Of a stretch of DNA of 16,077 nt, positions 1-6,731 are shown one piece after another. How positions within the stretch are numbered: position 1 is the first letter of the stretch; the number at the start of each line of letters is the position of its first letter. The stretch comes from JAJYZP01 sp049964535 (GTDB taxonomy: Bacteria; Actinomycetota; Acidimicrobiia; Acidimicrobiales; Acidimicrobiaceae): positions 1-16,077 of the forward strand of contig JBMFXG010000040.1 in the NCBI GenBank assembly GCA_049964535.1, written 5' to 3'. Both the position numbers and the translations under genes were made by a program. The notes below the pieces were generated by a model that saw only the letters and a list, made by a program, of their open reading frames with translations, had not been told where the DNA came from and did no database searches.

Positions 1-994
1 GAGGAAGGTCCAAGTGCTCCGAAAGCAGAGCACGAAGACTGTCGTCAAAGACGGTTACTGGAGTCAGCGAGATTGTCTGAAAAGTCAGCCCAGTTCTCTG
101 GCCGATCTCTGCAAGCGCAAGCTCGAACCGATCAGCGTTCGGTGCCCTAAGGTCGAGGTGAATGTTCACTTCACCGGCAATGGCGTTTATGCCGTTTGGT
201 TCAATCTCAAGACGTCCAACCGTCGCCAAAACGTCGACATCCTTAGCAACCTGCTCGACCTCCAAGATTACTCGTGCCGCCGCAGCTAAGGCATCAGAAC
301 GGTCCTGCATCCTCGTCGTTCCCGCATGGTTGGCTTGGCCAGAGCAGGATCCTTGGAAACGTCCATGAGGCCAGATGTGTGTGGCCAGTCCAACCGGGCG
401 CTCCTGATAGACCAGATCACGTCCTTGTTCAACGTGAAGTTCTACAAAACAGCCAACGAGCTCGAGCATCTCGCCATCACGCCCGACCTCCTCAACGTCA
501 ATGCCCGCTGCGGTCATAGCTTCGGCCATCGTTACGCCAAGGTCATCGTGCAGCCCTAGCGCTCGAGCTGGAGCTAGCTTGCCGACAAGGAGACGAGAAC
601 CCGCACAAGCCACCCCGAAGCGTGCACCCTCCTCGTCTCGAAATCGGACGATACCCACGGGAGTCGAAGGTAGAGCACCGCTCGAAATCAATGCATCGAA
701 GGCGAGAAAACTTGAAATCACCCCAAGCGGACCGTCAAAGGCACCACCGTGGGGAACTGAATCGAGATGAGACCCGACAACGATTCCACGTCGACTCTTC
801 GAGGGACTGCCCATCCAGGCCCACTGATTGCCGCATCGGTCTACCTGGTAGTCCAGCCCCCGACGACGTGCTTCGCCCTCGAACCAATCTGCGAGCTCGT
901 TATCCTCGCTCGTCCAGGCGTAGCGGAGATATCCACTCGAGCGAGCATCACGCCCAATCGACGAGATATCAGCGAACATCATCTCTACGCCCAT
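1..994 (-). CDS. M20-family amidohydrolase, allantoate/N-carbamoyl amino acid hydrolase type (3' end missing)
   Basis: Reading the minus strand from an ATG at 994 gives about 331 open codons that run off the left edge. Family members are usually about 400-420 residues, so the C-terminus lies outside. The family cleaves allantoate or N-carbamoyl-L-amino acids with two metal ions, releasing ammonia and CO2, in purine or hydantoin catabolism. Visible family motifs are GSHLDSVPHGGAFDG (H76, D78, D87), RDEEGARF (E121, E122), ELHVEQG (H187) and QANHAGTTRM (H223). These match the metal ligands and the lid-domain substrate histidine of the amidase/carbamoylase branch. The N-terminus reads MFADISSIGRDARSSGYLRY, typical of this branch. 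An in-frame TAG lies just upstream, and ATGs at 982 and 979 are alternative starts. A ribosome site is weak, and a TAGAGT hexamer ends 6 nt before the ATG, so the transcript may be leaderless. The gene follows the LCP gene by 81 nt. The exact substrate cannot be told from sequence. Confidence 0.9.
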   Translation of the reverse strand, partial: MGVEMMFADISSIGRDARSSGYLRYAWTSEDNELADWFEGEARRRGLDYQVDRCGNQWAWMGSPSKSRRGIVVGSHLDSVPHGGAFDGPLGVISSFLAFDALISSGALPSTPVGIVRFRDEEGARFGVACAGSRLLVGKLAPARALGLHDDLGVTMAEAMTAAGIDVEEVGRDGEMLELVGCFVELHVEQGRDLVYQERPVGLATHIWPHGRFQGSCSGQANHAGTTRMQDRSDALAAAARVILEVEQVAKDVDVLATVGRLEIEPNGINAIAGEVNIHLDLRAPNADRFELALAEIGQRTGLTFQTISLTPVTVFDDSLRALLSEHLDLP

Positions 995-1000
995 AGCACA

Positions 1001-1006
1001 ACTCTA
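1001..1006 (-). promoter_or_regulatory. Possible -10 hexamer for a leaderless M20 transcript
   Basis: On the minus strand TAGAGT (four of six matches to TATAAT) is followed by six bases and then the ATG at 994, which would put the transcription start on or next to the start codon. No convincing -35 box is seen 16-18 nt upstream. Leaderless mRNAs are common in actinobacteria. This is a weak call resting on spacing only. Confidence 0.2.
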
Positions 1007-1075
1007 TTCCAAAGTGGAGATCTCATCGTGCCAGGTTCAATCGTTACCCGATCGACCGAGCTGCGCTCGAGCACA

Positions 1076-2662
1076 TCAACCAGAGGACGACGAGCAAGCT
1101 CTCGGATCCCATGGCTGCAGGGGCTGATTCGATAGCGTAGCAGGGAGAGAATAGGGTGCGGTATTCGGCGCAGTCGTCGTTGTTGTTGCGTTCGACGATG
1201 ACGTTGTGGAACCCTTCGAGGATTTCTTCGCATGAGTGGCCGAGCTCGTTGTAGGGGTAGTAGAGGGAGTTGCAACCACGAGTCCAGTTCCAGTGATGAC
1301 CTGAACGCCAGCACCGGTCGAGGTGTGATTGATCTGTCCCATGATGACCGCCCCTGAGAGCGAGTTCTTCACAACCTCGGCCTGGGGGAGATGGCCCGGT
1401 TCGTACTGAACAATGGTCTCCGTTGGGTTCTCGGTCTGCGGGTAACTCGTCGAGGTCACCGTCGCATTCCCAATCGTTCCGATCCGATAGCCTAAAGCTT
1501 TCAGCGAGTGAGCAACCGAAGCTGCCTGTTGGTACGCCCCGGTGCCGTTGAGAACCGACACCGTGATAGCGGAAGGGGATATTTTAGGAACACTAAGACC
1601 CAAGGTCTTATCGATCAACTGCGTATCTTGTGGCTCAGCGGGAAAGACGATATCTCCGTAGTTGGCACCGTTGTAGTAGTACCCTCCATTGTTCGGTCCA
1701 TTCTCGAGAGCCACCGGCAAAGTAACCGCTTGCGCCGCTGAGACGCTAGCGTTACGGTACTTCAACGCTAGAGCTACCATGTTGTTGAAAGTGAAACTGG
1801 AATCGACCTTAAGGTACTTGACAATACCGGAGAGGATCGAATTGAGCGTGAAGGGGTTGGACAGTCCTTTCTGCTTCACCTCAGCCGCTAAGACTTTCAA
1901 GAACTCGTGATCACGACGGATTCGACTTAAGTCTCCCAACGGATCCTCGGTCCACACACCGTTGGAGTAGTACTCCAGGTGACGCGCTCGAACTACCTCG
2001 AGTGCTTGGAAACCATTGAGTGTCTGGCATCCCGTCGTCGTAACGTTCAAACCTGAGTACGCGTCACGAACCGGCATAGGAAAGTCCATACGAACTCCTC
2101 CGAGCGCATTCACGACATTTTGAAAAGAGTCGAAGTTCAATTCCACAAAGTGTTGAATCGGGATACCGAGATCCTGCTCGACCGTTCGAACCAGCTGGTC
2201 TGGGGAAACGTTAAGTTCGGAATCGACTCGATTGGCCAAGTTAGTATTGGGAATCGGCATAAAAAGATCTCGAGGGATAGACAGGAGTGAGACCTGGCTA
2301 GTTGCCGGGTTGAAGTGCGCGATCATCGTGACGTCACTACGCGCACCTCCAACTTGCGTCGCGGAGCCGAAGTACTTAACCTGACTCGCCTTCAGGCCAG
2401 TCCGGGTATTCGAACCGACCAACAAGATGTTGATGGGCTGCGACGCCACAATCGGCGAGAGACTATGAAGCGTCAGCTTTGGGATCTGGTGATAGCGGTA
2501 CTGTGAGTACGCATACAGGCCACCCACAAGCAGAAATACCACAACCACGAAGATTCCAACCGCGCGTCCGGCCCTAGCGACACGAGAGCGGCGGCGTTTA
2601 CGGACGGCATGGCGACCCGTACGGGGTTGTGGAGCATCATCCGGACGCTGGGCTTGAGACAC
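1076..2662 (-). CDS. LytR-CpsA-Psr (LCP) family glycopolymer ligase with LytR_C domain
   Basis: LCP proteins transfer lipid-linked glycopolymers such as teichoic acids, arabinogalactan or capsule onto peptidoglycan at the outer membrane face. From the GTG at 2662 the protein is 528 residues: a basic cytoplasmic N-terminus, one membrane helix (about 35-52), then the LCP domain (about 78-260). LCP motifs are ILLVGSNTR, RSDVTMIAHF (D110), LLSIPRDLF (R131, D132), VVRARHLEYY (R225, R227) and GDLSRIRRDHEFLK. A LytR_C domain begins near 365 (ITVSVLNGTG). The last 65 or so residues are a Ser/Thr/Lys-rich tail. I chose GTG 2662 because AAAGGA sits 10 nt upstream (2673-2678). An ATG at 2728 extends the frame by 22 residues, but its only purine-rich stretch abuts the codon. 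The gene stands 187 nt downstream of the CtaG-like gene, so it probably has its own promoter. The polymer it attaches is unknown; the glycosyltransferase operon about 6 kb away is a candidate source. Confidence 0.93.
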   Translation of the reverse strand: MSQAQRPDDAPQPRTGRHAVRKRRRSRVARAGRAVGIFVVVVFLLVGGLYAYSQYRYHQIPKLTLHSLSPIVASQPINILLVGSNTRTGLKASQVKYFGSATQVGGARSDVTMIAHFNPATSQVSLLSIPRDLFMPIPNTNLANRVDSELNVSPDQLVRTVEQDLGIPIQHFVELNFDSFQNVVNALGGVRMDFPMPVRDAYSGLNVTTTGCQTLNGFQALEVVRARHLEYYSNGVWTEDPLGDLSRIRRDHEFLKVLAAEVKQKGLSNPFTLNSILSGIVKYLKVDSSFTFNNMVALALKYRNASVSAAQAVTLPVALENGPNNGGYYYNGANYGDIVFPAEPQDTQLIDKTLGLSVPKISPSAITVSVLNGTGAYQQAASVAHSLKALGYRIGTIGNATVTSTSYPQTENPTETIVQYEPGHLPQAEVVKNSLSGAVIMGQINHTSTGAGVQVITGTGLVVATPSTTPTTSSATHAKKSSKGSTTSSSNATTTTTAPNTAPYSLPATLSNQPLQPWDPRACSSSSG

Positions 2663-2915
2663 GAGTCGGAGATCCTTTCTCAAGATATCGAAGCAACTGG
2701 AGCATCTCTCCTGAGCTGAAAACGACATCTCTTTCGACGTTCAACCCCAAAAATCTACCCTTAGGACCCTTCCTCTACGATCAGTCCTTCATAGGAGCGG
2801 CTCAGTTTGTGTCATTTCTCACCCCAGTACGAGCAACGGTAAAGAGTTTGGCAGTTCAATCATGAGCACGATCCAGCCTCTTAACGAGGAAGCTCTCCAC
2901 GGGTCATCTCTTCTC

Positions 2916-3869
2916 TCACGACGAGGGAATGCCACCTGAGTATCGTTTCCAGCTCTCCTCCCAAGCCCGGTCAAGAGGGCGACTTTGGGAACCACTATCT
3001 TCTTGGCCGCTCGAGACGGAGCTCACCGACGCACCAGCAGCCCTCAGAACCCCCCGCCTCTCTTTGCGATCTTCGTCGCGGATCCAGTCGATATAGATAA
3101 AGACCAGCGGCAACAGGGAGAAAATCTCGCCAGAGCCCCAGAGAAAATCAGCGCCCGCACGTGTCGAGCCAAGCGAGTACAGGCTCGAGATCGGTCGAGT
3201 CAACTGAGTCAGGGTCAAGCCAAGAAAAGTGTTGAGCGGAACCCCAAGCATTAACGCAGCAGCCCGTGCAGCAGGCGAGAGTCTCCACGAAGGAATTGGG
3301 TCCACCGCTATGACTGGCCACCAAAAGAGGAGGGCGACCGCAAGAAAGAAGACGTTCACGAGGTCCATTCTCACCATCGCCTTCGGATCCATGATGATAC
3401 CAAAGAGTGGCGTTAGGAAGAACACAAACATCGAGCCGTAGTAGAGCAACCAAACCAACGGGGGAAAGTGTACGTAGCGAAAAGTCCGAGAGTTCAAGAT
3501 CCGAAGAAGCACTGTCTTGGTTCGACGTGAGGAGCCTTGTAGCAAGAGGGTCGTCGGCGCTCCGGCCGCTAAGAGCATCGGACCAACCACCATCACGAGT
3601 ACATGCTGGACTGCATGGGCAGAGAAGCTCCGCATCGTCAAAGCAGAGATTGGCCACACCAACGCTGCATCGATGGACCCGAGCCCAACAAGAAAGCTGA
3701 GCGTACGCCACCAGGGCCATCGACGACTCTTCTCATCCCAGAGTTTTCGCTGACCCCGAAGGTAGAGTATCGCCACTGCAACAGAGAGTACGAAAACTCC
3801 GAAGCCGAAGAGTCCAATCGATCCATACGGGAGGTAGAGGCCCCGCCCGTGCGTGGAACTCATAGGCAT
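2916..3869 (-). CDS. CtaG-like cytochrome c oxidase assembly protein, first copy
   Basis: A 317-residue polytopic membrane protein with about seven hydrophobic segments. CtaG (caa3_CtaG family) proteins are needed for copper-dependent assembly of haem-copper oxidases. The diagnostic stretch is SAHAVQHVLVMVVGPMLL (H85, H89) followed by GAPTTLLL. Later segments are VFFLAVALLFWWPV, DPIPSWRLSP and FLWGSGEIFSLLPLVFIYIDW. The C-terminal 50 or so residues are hydrophilic and Ser/Glu/Arg-rich. AGGAG (3874-3878) lies 4 nt before the ATG at 3869 and 10 nt before a second ATG at 3863, so Met3 may be the true start. It lies 88 nt downstream of the second CtaG-like gene on the same strand and is likely co-transcribed. 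A palindrome in that gap could allow separate control. The two copies share the His-His-GxPxL region but little else, so they are ancient paralogues rather than a recent duplication. No oxidase subunit gene is in the window. Confidence 0.88.
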   Translation of the reverse strand: MPMSSTHGRGLYLPYGSIGLFGFGVFVLSVAVAILYLRGQRKLWDEKSRRWPWWRTLSFLVGLGSIDAALVWPISALTMRSFSAHAVQHVLVMVVGPMLLAAGAPTTLLLQGSSRRTKTVLLRILNSRTFRYVHFPPLVWLLYYGSMFVFFLTPLFGIIMDPKAMVRMDLVNVFFLAVALLFWWPVIAVDPIPSWRLSPAARAAALMLGVPLNTFLGLTLTQLTRPISSLYSLGSTRAGADFLWGSGEIFSLLPLVFIYIDWIRDEDRKERRGVLRAAGASVSSVSSGQEDSGSQSRPLDRAWEESWKRYSGGIPSS

Positions 3870-3920
3870 TGCTCTCTCCTCTCTACTCGCCGACCGAGCT
3901 AGCTGTGGACTATCGATACC

Positions 3921-3934
3921 CTACGATCTCGTAG
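3921..3934. promoter_or_regulatory. 14-bp palindrome between the two CtaG-like genes
   Basis: CTACGA-TC-TCGTAG is a perfect inverted repeat with 6-base arms and a 2-base centre. It lies 51 bp upstream of the first CtaG-like start and 23 bp after the stop of the second. The short centre suits a dimeric DNA-binding protein better than an RNA hairpin. A second small palindrome, TATCGATA, lies at 3911-3918. Function is unknown. A chance occurrence is possible in this CGATCG-rich sequence. Confidence 0.3.
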
Positions 3935-3957
3935 CTCAGGAACCAAAACGTTCGCCG

Positions 3958-4998
3958 TTAGCTCCACTCCTTCGGAGCGAGGTTGTCGAGACCGTCCAGC
4001 GAAGCCACATCGATCGATCCGCTCTCGATCGATCCACCGCCAAGAAGCTCGTGCTCTGACTTCACCCTCCGAACTCGCTTCATCCACGGCATCATCCTCT
4101 CGGGAAACTTGCTCTCCTCTGACATAGTCAGCCAAAGCTTGATGCAGTAGTACGCCGTGTAGAGGAAGGGCTCCATACAGAGCACCCACAGGATCGAAGC
4201 CCCGATCTGCTGATCCGTCATCGGGCTCATCGTCTTCCCTGCGATGTGGAAGTAGACAGGGAACCACGGGTGGTGTGTCAGACCCATCAGCATTGCAAGC
4301 ATCCAACTCGAGTATGTGCTCACCAAAACCATGCCGAGGCGCCAAACAGGATTCGAAACTCGGGAACGATAGGGAGGAGAGTCAATGAGCTGCGTAAAGA
4401 GGAGCATGCCAGACGTGATGAAGGTATAGTGCATCGCTAGCATCGCGTACTTGTTATCGACCGCAAAGGTCATCATCGGTGGATAGAACCACATCCACAT
4501 CACCACGTTGAAGTAGATCAAGTCCACCACGGGATTGGTGACCGCCTTGATGACTTTGGCAAAGGCCCCACGACCCTTCGACGCTCTAATCAAACGGGCG
4601 AGGACGGGGCGAACTGGATCGGGAAGACCGAGCTCCATCAACTTCCAGGGCTTTCCATACGCTATCAGCGGCGGTGCACCAATCATGATGAGAACGTGAA
4701 AGAGGACGTGAGCCCAGAGATACACCATTGACCAAAACATCAACGGAGAGTTCACGGAAACAACGAGGAAGAACATCCCAAGGAGAAATACGGTCTGGTC
4801 AACGAAGTTGGCACCAGTCGTGCGCTCGAGCCCTTGAGCTCGACGTCGCGCCTCGATCTTGAGACCTCGAAAATACAATACGAGGGGGATGAATATGAAC
4901 GGAACAGAGACACCGAGGTTGAGCGCCCAATTAGATAATAGGTACTTCACGAAGAAGCCAGCATGGCTCGCCACCGACGACATATTCATATCTGGCAC
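3958..4998 (-). CDS. CtaG-like cytochrome c oxidase assembly protein, second copy
   Basis: A 346-residue protein with about seven membrane segments, assigned to the caa3_CtaG family. Supporting motifs are YLWAHVLFHVLIMIGAPPLI (H97, H101), AMHYTFITSGMLLF (H190), GLTHHPWFPVYFH (H242, H243, H251) and TDQQIGASILWVL, where DQQ-G-W is the usual end of the CtaG core. The many conserved His and Met residues fit a copper-handling role at the cytoplasmic membrane. The start is a GTG at 4998 because AGGAGG (5004-5009) sits 5 nt upstream; the nearer ATG at 4989 would be 14 nt away. The hydrophilic C-terminal tail carries a short Gly/Ser/Ile/Asp repeat encoded by a 15-bp tandem DNA repeat. It is first in a minus-strand pair with the other CtaG-like gene and divergent from the MhuD-like gene. 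Confidence 0.88.
   Translation of the reverse strand: MPDMNMSSVASHAGFFVKYLLSNWALNLGVSVPFIFIPLVLYFRGLKIEARRRAQGLERTTGANFVDQTVFLLGMFFLVVSVNSPLMFWSMVYLWAHVLFHVLIMIGAPPLIAYGKPWKLMELGLPDPVRPVLARLIRASKGRGAFAKVIKAVTNPVVDLIYFNVVMWMWFYPPMMTFAVDNKYAMLAMHYTFITSGMLLFTQLIDSPPYRSRVSNPVWRLGMVLVSTYSSWMLAMLMGLTHHPWFPVYFHIAGKTMSPMTDQQIGASILWVLCMEPFLYTAYYCIKLWLTMSEESKFPERMMPWMKRVRRVKSEHELLGGGSIESGSIDVASLDGLDNLAPKEWS
4010..4035. repeat. Imperfect 15-bp tandem repeat in a CtaG-like gene tail
   Basis: TCGATCGATCC occurs at 4010-4020 and again at 4025-4035. In the minus reading frame it encodes the repeated Gly-Ser-Ile-(Glu/Asp) element of the cytoplasmic tail. It probably arose by slippage, and there is no sign of a separate function. 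Confidence 0.5.
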
Positions 4999-5063
4999 GA
5001 GATCCTCCTCTCAAGAGCTCTCCTTAGACCTTACCGCTCTTTTGCCCCTAAGAGAACCTGAGA

Positions 5064-5094
5064 GGTATACACCTCGTTCAGGGAGTACTCTCAA
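5064..5094 (-). promoter_or_regulatory. Candidate promoter for the CtaG-like gene pair
   Basis: On the minus strand TTGAGA (5089-5094) and TATACC (5064-5069) resemble sigma-70 type -35 and -10 boxes. The spacer of 19 bases is longer than ideal. The -10 lies inside the GAGGT/ACCTC inverted repeat, so a repressor could occlude it. The predicted 5' leader is about 60 nt and includes the strong AGGAGG site. This is from box matches alone. Confidence 0.25.
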
Positions 5095-5333
5095 CTATCT
5101 CCAAGGAACCCTCAAGCTCTGGTCGAACTCGTTCGACACGTGTACTCTGATTTGACACTGCCCGCTTCAGAGAGCAGATCATCACCATCACCTTCAATGT
5201 TCCACGTAGCGACGAGCTCAGGTGACGCCAAAGCAACCTCGTCCTCTGCGGCCCCACAGCGATAGCTGCGCAACAGGGTCTTGGAACACCTGAACCACAA
5301 GACCGTGGCGGCTTCGAACTCCGAGAAACGTGG

Positions 5334-5339
5334 TACTAC
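5334..5339 (+). promoter_or_regulatory. Possible -10 hexamer for a leaderless MhuD-like transcript
   Basis: TACTAC precedes the ATG at 5346 by six bases. Transcription would then start at the start codon. No proper Shine-Dalgarno sequence lies in the usual window; only AAGG one base from the ATG is present. No clear -35 element is visible. Confidence 0.25.
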
Positions 5340-5345
5340 TAAGGT

Positions 5346-5678
5346 ATGGCTATTATCAAAATCAATGCTCTTACCGTTCCAGAGGAGTCCGGGCAACAAC
5401 TTGCCGAGCGGTTCGCCGCACGAGCCGGAGCGGTCGACGGACAAGAGGGTTTTGAGGGATTTGAGCTACTCCGCCCGACCGACGGGCGTAGTCAGTGGCT
5501 CGTTCTCACCCGCTGGCGAGACGAGGCAGCGTTTGAGGCCTGGCTTCAGTCCCCAAGCTTTCGAGAGGGACACGCCGGCCTTCGCAGAGAAGCGCAGCAA
5601 GGTGAGACACATCCAACGATCTCTGAGCTCTGGAGTTACGAAGTGATTCAGAGCTCTGAGTCACCAAGCCACTCGTAG
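5346..5678 (+). CDS. MhuD-like antibiotic biosynthesis monooxygenase (ABM) domain protein, probable haem-degrading enzyme
   Basis: A 110-residue single-domain ABM-fold protein. It opens MAIIKINALTVPEE, closely like mycobacterial MhuD (Rv3592), and continues with GFEGFELLRPTDG and WLVLTRWRDEAAFEAW. MhuD-type enzymes bind haem, in MhuD up to two haems per active site, open the ring and release iron. The residues known to matter in MhuD (Asn7, Trp66 and the haem-ligand His75) have counterparts here as Asn7, Trp66 and His76, the last displaced by one inserted residue. Length matches the family. It is cytoplasmic, with no signal or membrane segment. A leaderless start is possible. It is divergent from the CtaG pair and converges on the GntR gene with only 43 nt between stops. 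Other ABM proteins act on polyketide quinones, but the match to the haem-binding triad favours haem. Whether it supports haem turnover alongside oxidase assembly is inference. Confidence 0.87.
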   Translation: MAIIKINALTVPEESGQQLAERFAARAGAVDGQEGFEGFELLRPTDGRSQWLVLTRWRDEAAFEAWLQSPSFREGHAGLRREAQQGETHPTISELWSYEVIQSSESPSHS

Positions 5679-5709
5679 GTCTTGCGCCGGTCCTTCGTGA
5701 GTCACCAAG
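5657..5709. repeat. 12-bp direct repeat at the convergent gene junction
   Basis: TGAGTCACCAAG occurs at 5657-5668, inside the last codons of the MhuD-like gene, and again at 5698-5709, between the two convergent stop codons. The starts are 41 bp apart. It may be a relic of a short duplication that extended the C-terminus. No terminator-like stem with a T-run is seen in this gap. Confidence 0.5.
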
Positions 5710-5721
5710 TATCCAAGAAGA

Positions 5722-6486
5722 TCAGGTCTGATTCTCCCAATCAAGCACTTCGGCACCGGGGCTCTTTGACCAACTCACAACAAAGGAGTATCGATCGCCC
5801 CGAATCACGGTGTGCCGTACCTCGATGATCTCTTCTCCGCAGCGACCGACTCTCTCGACGGAAAATGCCACAGTATCAGGAGCAACTTGGAGCATGCTCG
5901 CTTCCTCGTCACTGAGGCTACTTGGGCGAATCTCTTCATCACCCCCGTCGACCACGATATTGCACCGAGTTCGCAGCTCTTCATAGAGGGCACTTCGCTC
6001 AAAACTACAGTCCATCAGAGGGGCCGCCTTCTCCATTGGTAACCACGAACGGTCGATAGCCAGCGGCAAGCCTCCCGCGAGTCTGAGTCGACCCAGATAG
6101 AGGAGCGGATGATTCGGCCTCAGTCCCATCCGGACGGCTTGGGGTGGACTGACCACCTCAGACTTTGCCAAGACCACGCTCGATTGCTCGACGCCTTGAC
6201 TCTCAATAGCACGAAAGAGGCTATAGATGGCGCCAAGCGGTTGTTTGAACTCGCTCGGTTGTCGTACGCGAGTCCCACCTCGACCACGTCCCCGTATGAG
6301 TAGCCCTTCGAGGTCGAGCGTACGAACGGCCTCACGAGCAGTATGCCTCGAGACACCATAGTGCTCCACGATCTCTCGATCCGAGGGAAACCGATCGAAG
6401 AACTCACCACCCTCGAGGCGCCGCCGAAGATCATCACCGATCTGTCTCCAAAGAGGAGCCTTCCCATATCGATCGAGAACAACCAT
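5722..6486 (-). CDS. GntR-family transcriptional regulator with UTRA domain (HutC type)
   Basis: A 254-residue regulator. The N-terminal winged helix-turn-helix (about 5-75) carries PLWRQIGDDLRRRLEGGEF, FPSDREIVEHYGVSRHTARE and AVRTLDLEGLLIRGRGRGGT, the GntR signature. A UTRA ligand-binding domain follows (about 90-245), with YLGRLRLAGGLPLAIDRSWL and VRHTVIRGDRYSF. HutC-type regulators usually repress neighbouring catabolic or transport genes and are released by a small effector. The start is an ATG at 6486. GAGG lies 13 nt upstream, farther than usual. A TTGACA box on the minus strand (6615-6620) could be the -35, but no matching -10 is clear. The gene is divergent from the MBL-rhodanese gene across 293 bp, which makes that gene the likely target. 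The effector cannot be read from sequence; a sulfur compound is a guess from context. Confidence 0.92.
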   Translation of the reverse strand: MVVLDRYGKAPLWRQIGDDLRRRLEGGEFFDRFPSDREIVEHYGVSRHTAREAVRTLDLEGLLIRGRGRGGTRVRQPSEFKQPLGAIYSLFRAIESQGVEQSSVVLAKSEVVSPPQAVRMGLRPNHPLLYLGRLRLAGGLPLAIDRSWLPMEKAAPLMDCSFERSALYEELRTRCNIVVDGGDEEIRPSSLSDEEASMLQVAPDTVAFSVERVGRCGEEIIEVRHTVIRGDRYSFVVSWSKSPGAEVLDWENQT

Positions 6487-6714
6487 CGTGCTTCGACTAC
6501 CTCACTTTAAGCAACACTCTCCGCTACGGATGGCGCTGGTCTTCACCCTAACTCGACAACCAAATTTTCCGAGGCCGACTCTCAAGAGCTAGATCCACGC
6601 TACTCCATTCACTCTGTCAAGTCGGTAGTTCAACCACCAAGACTCAACTCACCTGCGCTGCAGGGCGAAGGACCTCACTCATCGATCGAGAAAAACTACA
6701 CCAGAATCTGAAGG

Positions 6715-6731
6715 TACCTCGCTAGGAGGTA
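6715..6731. promoter_or_regulatory. Inverted repeat, candidate GntR operator
   Basis: TACCTC-GCTAG-GAGGTA is a perfect inverted repeat with 6-base arms and a 5-base centre, 49 bp upstream of the MBL-rhodanese GTG. Just downstream are AT-rich sequences (TAATTTG, CAATTAATC; 6735-6756) that could hold the core promoter. Position between a GntR gene and its divergent neighbour is the classical place for an operator. The match to a known GntR site was not established. Confidence 0.4.

Larger units (their letters stand above)
4999..5345. other. Divergent intergenic region between CtaG-like and MhuD-like genes
   Basis: This 347-bp stretch separates two divergent genes and holds no gene I can support. 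A minus-strand open frame (5112-5444) crosses it, but it overlaps the first third of the MhuD-like CDS and has no ribosome site or family motif. The region must hold both promoters. It contains GAGGT-ATAC-ACCTC (5062-5075), an inverted repeat with 5-base arms around a GTATAC core that overlaps the candidate -10 of the CtaG pair. Confidence 0.5.

Noticed and set aside
1057..1069. Small hairpin CGAGC-TGC-GCTCG after the LCP stop
   Set aside because: Five-base stem without U-tract. The CTCGAGC word is very common in this sequence.
622..1135. Plus-strand open frames at the left end
   Set aside because: They are antisense to the M20 amidohydrolase, whose motifs are all on the minus strand.
985..1314. 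Minus-strand open frame, Arg-rich
   Set aside because: Mostly out-of-frame reading of the 3' end of the LCP gene. Its Arg/Leu-rich composition is typical of a shadow frame.
3148..3720. 190-codon minus-strand frame inside the first CtaG-like gene
   Set aside because: Shadow in another frame of a clear membrane-protein gene; no motif or start site of its own.
5112..5444. Minus-strand open frame of 110 codons overlapping the MhuD-like gene start
   Set aside because: It overlaps 99 bp of a well-supported gene on the other strand, has no ribosome site or recognisable motif, and covers the divergent promoter region.
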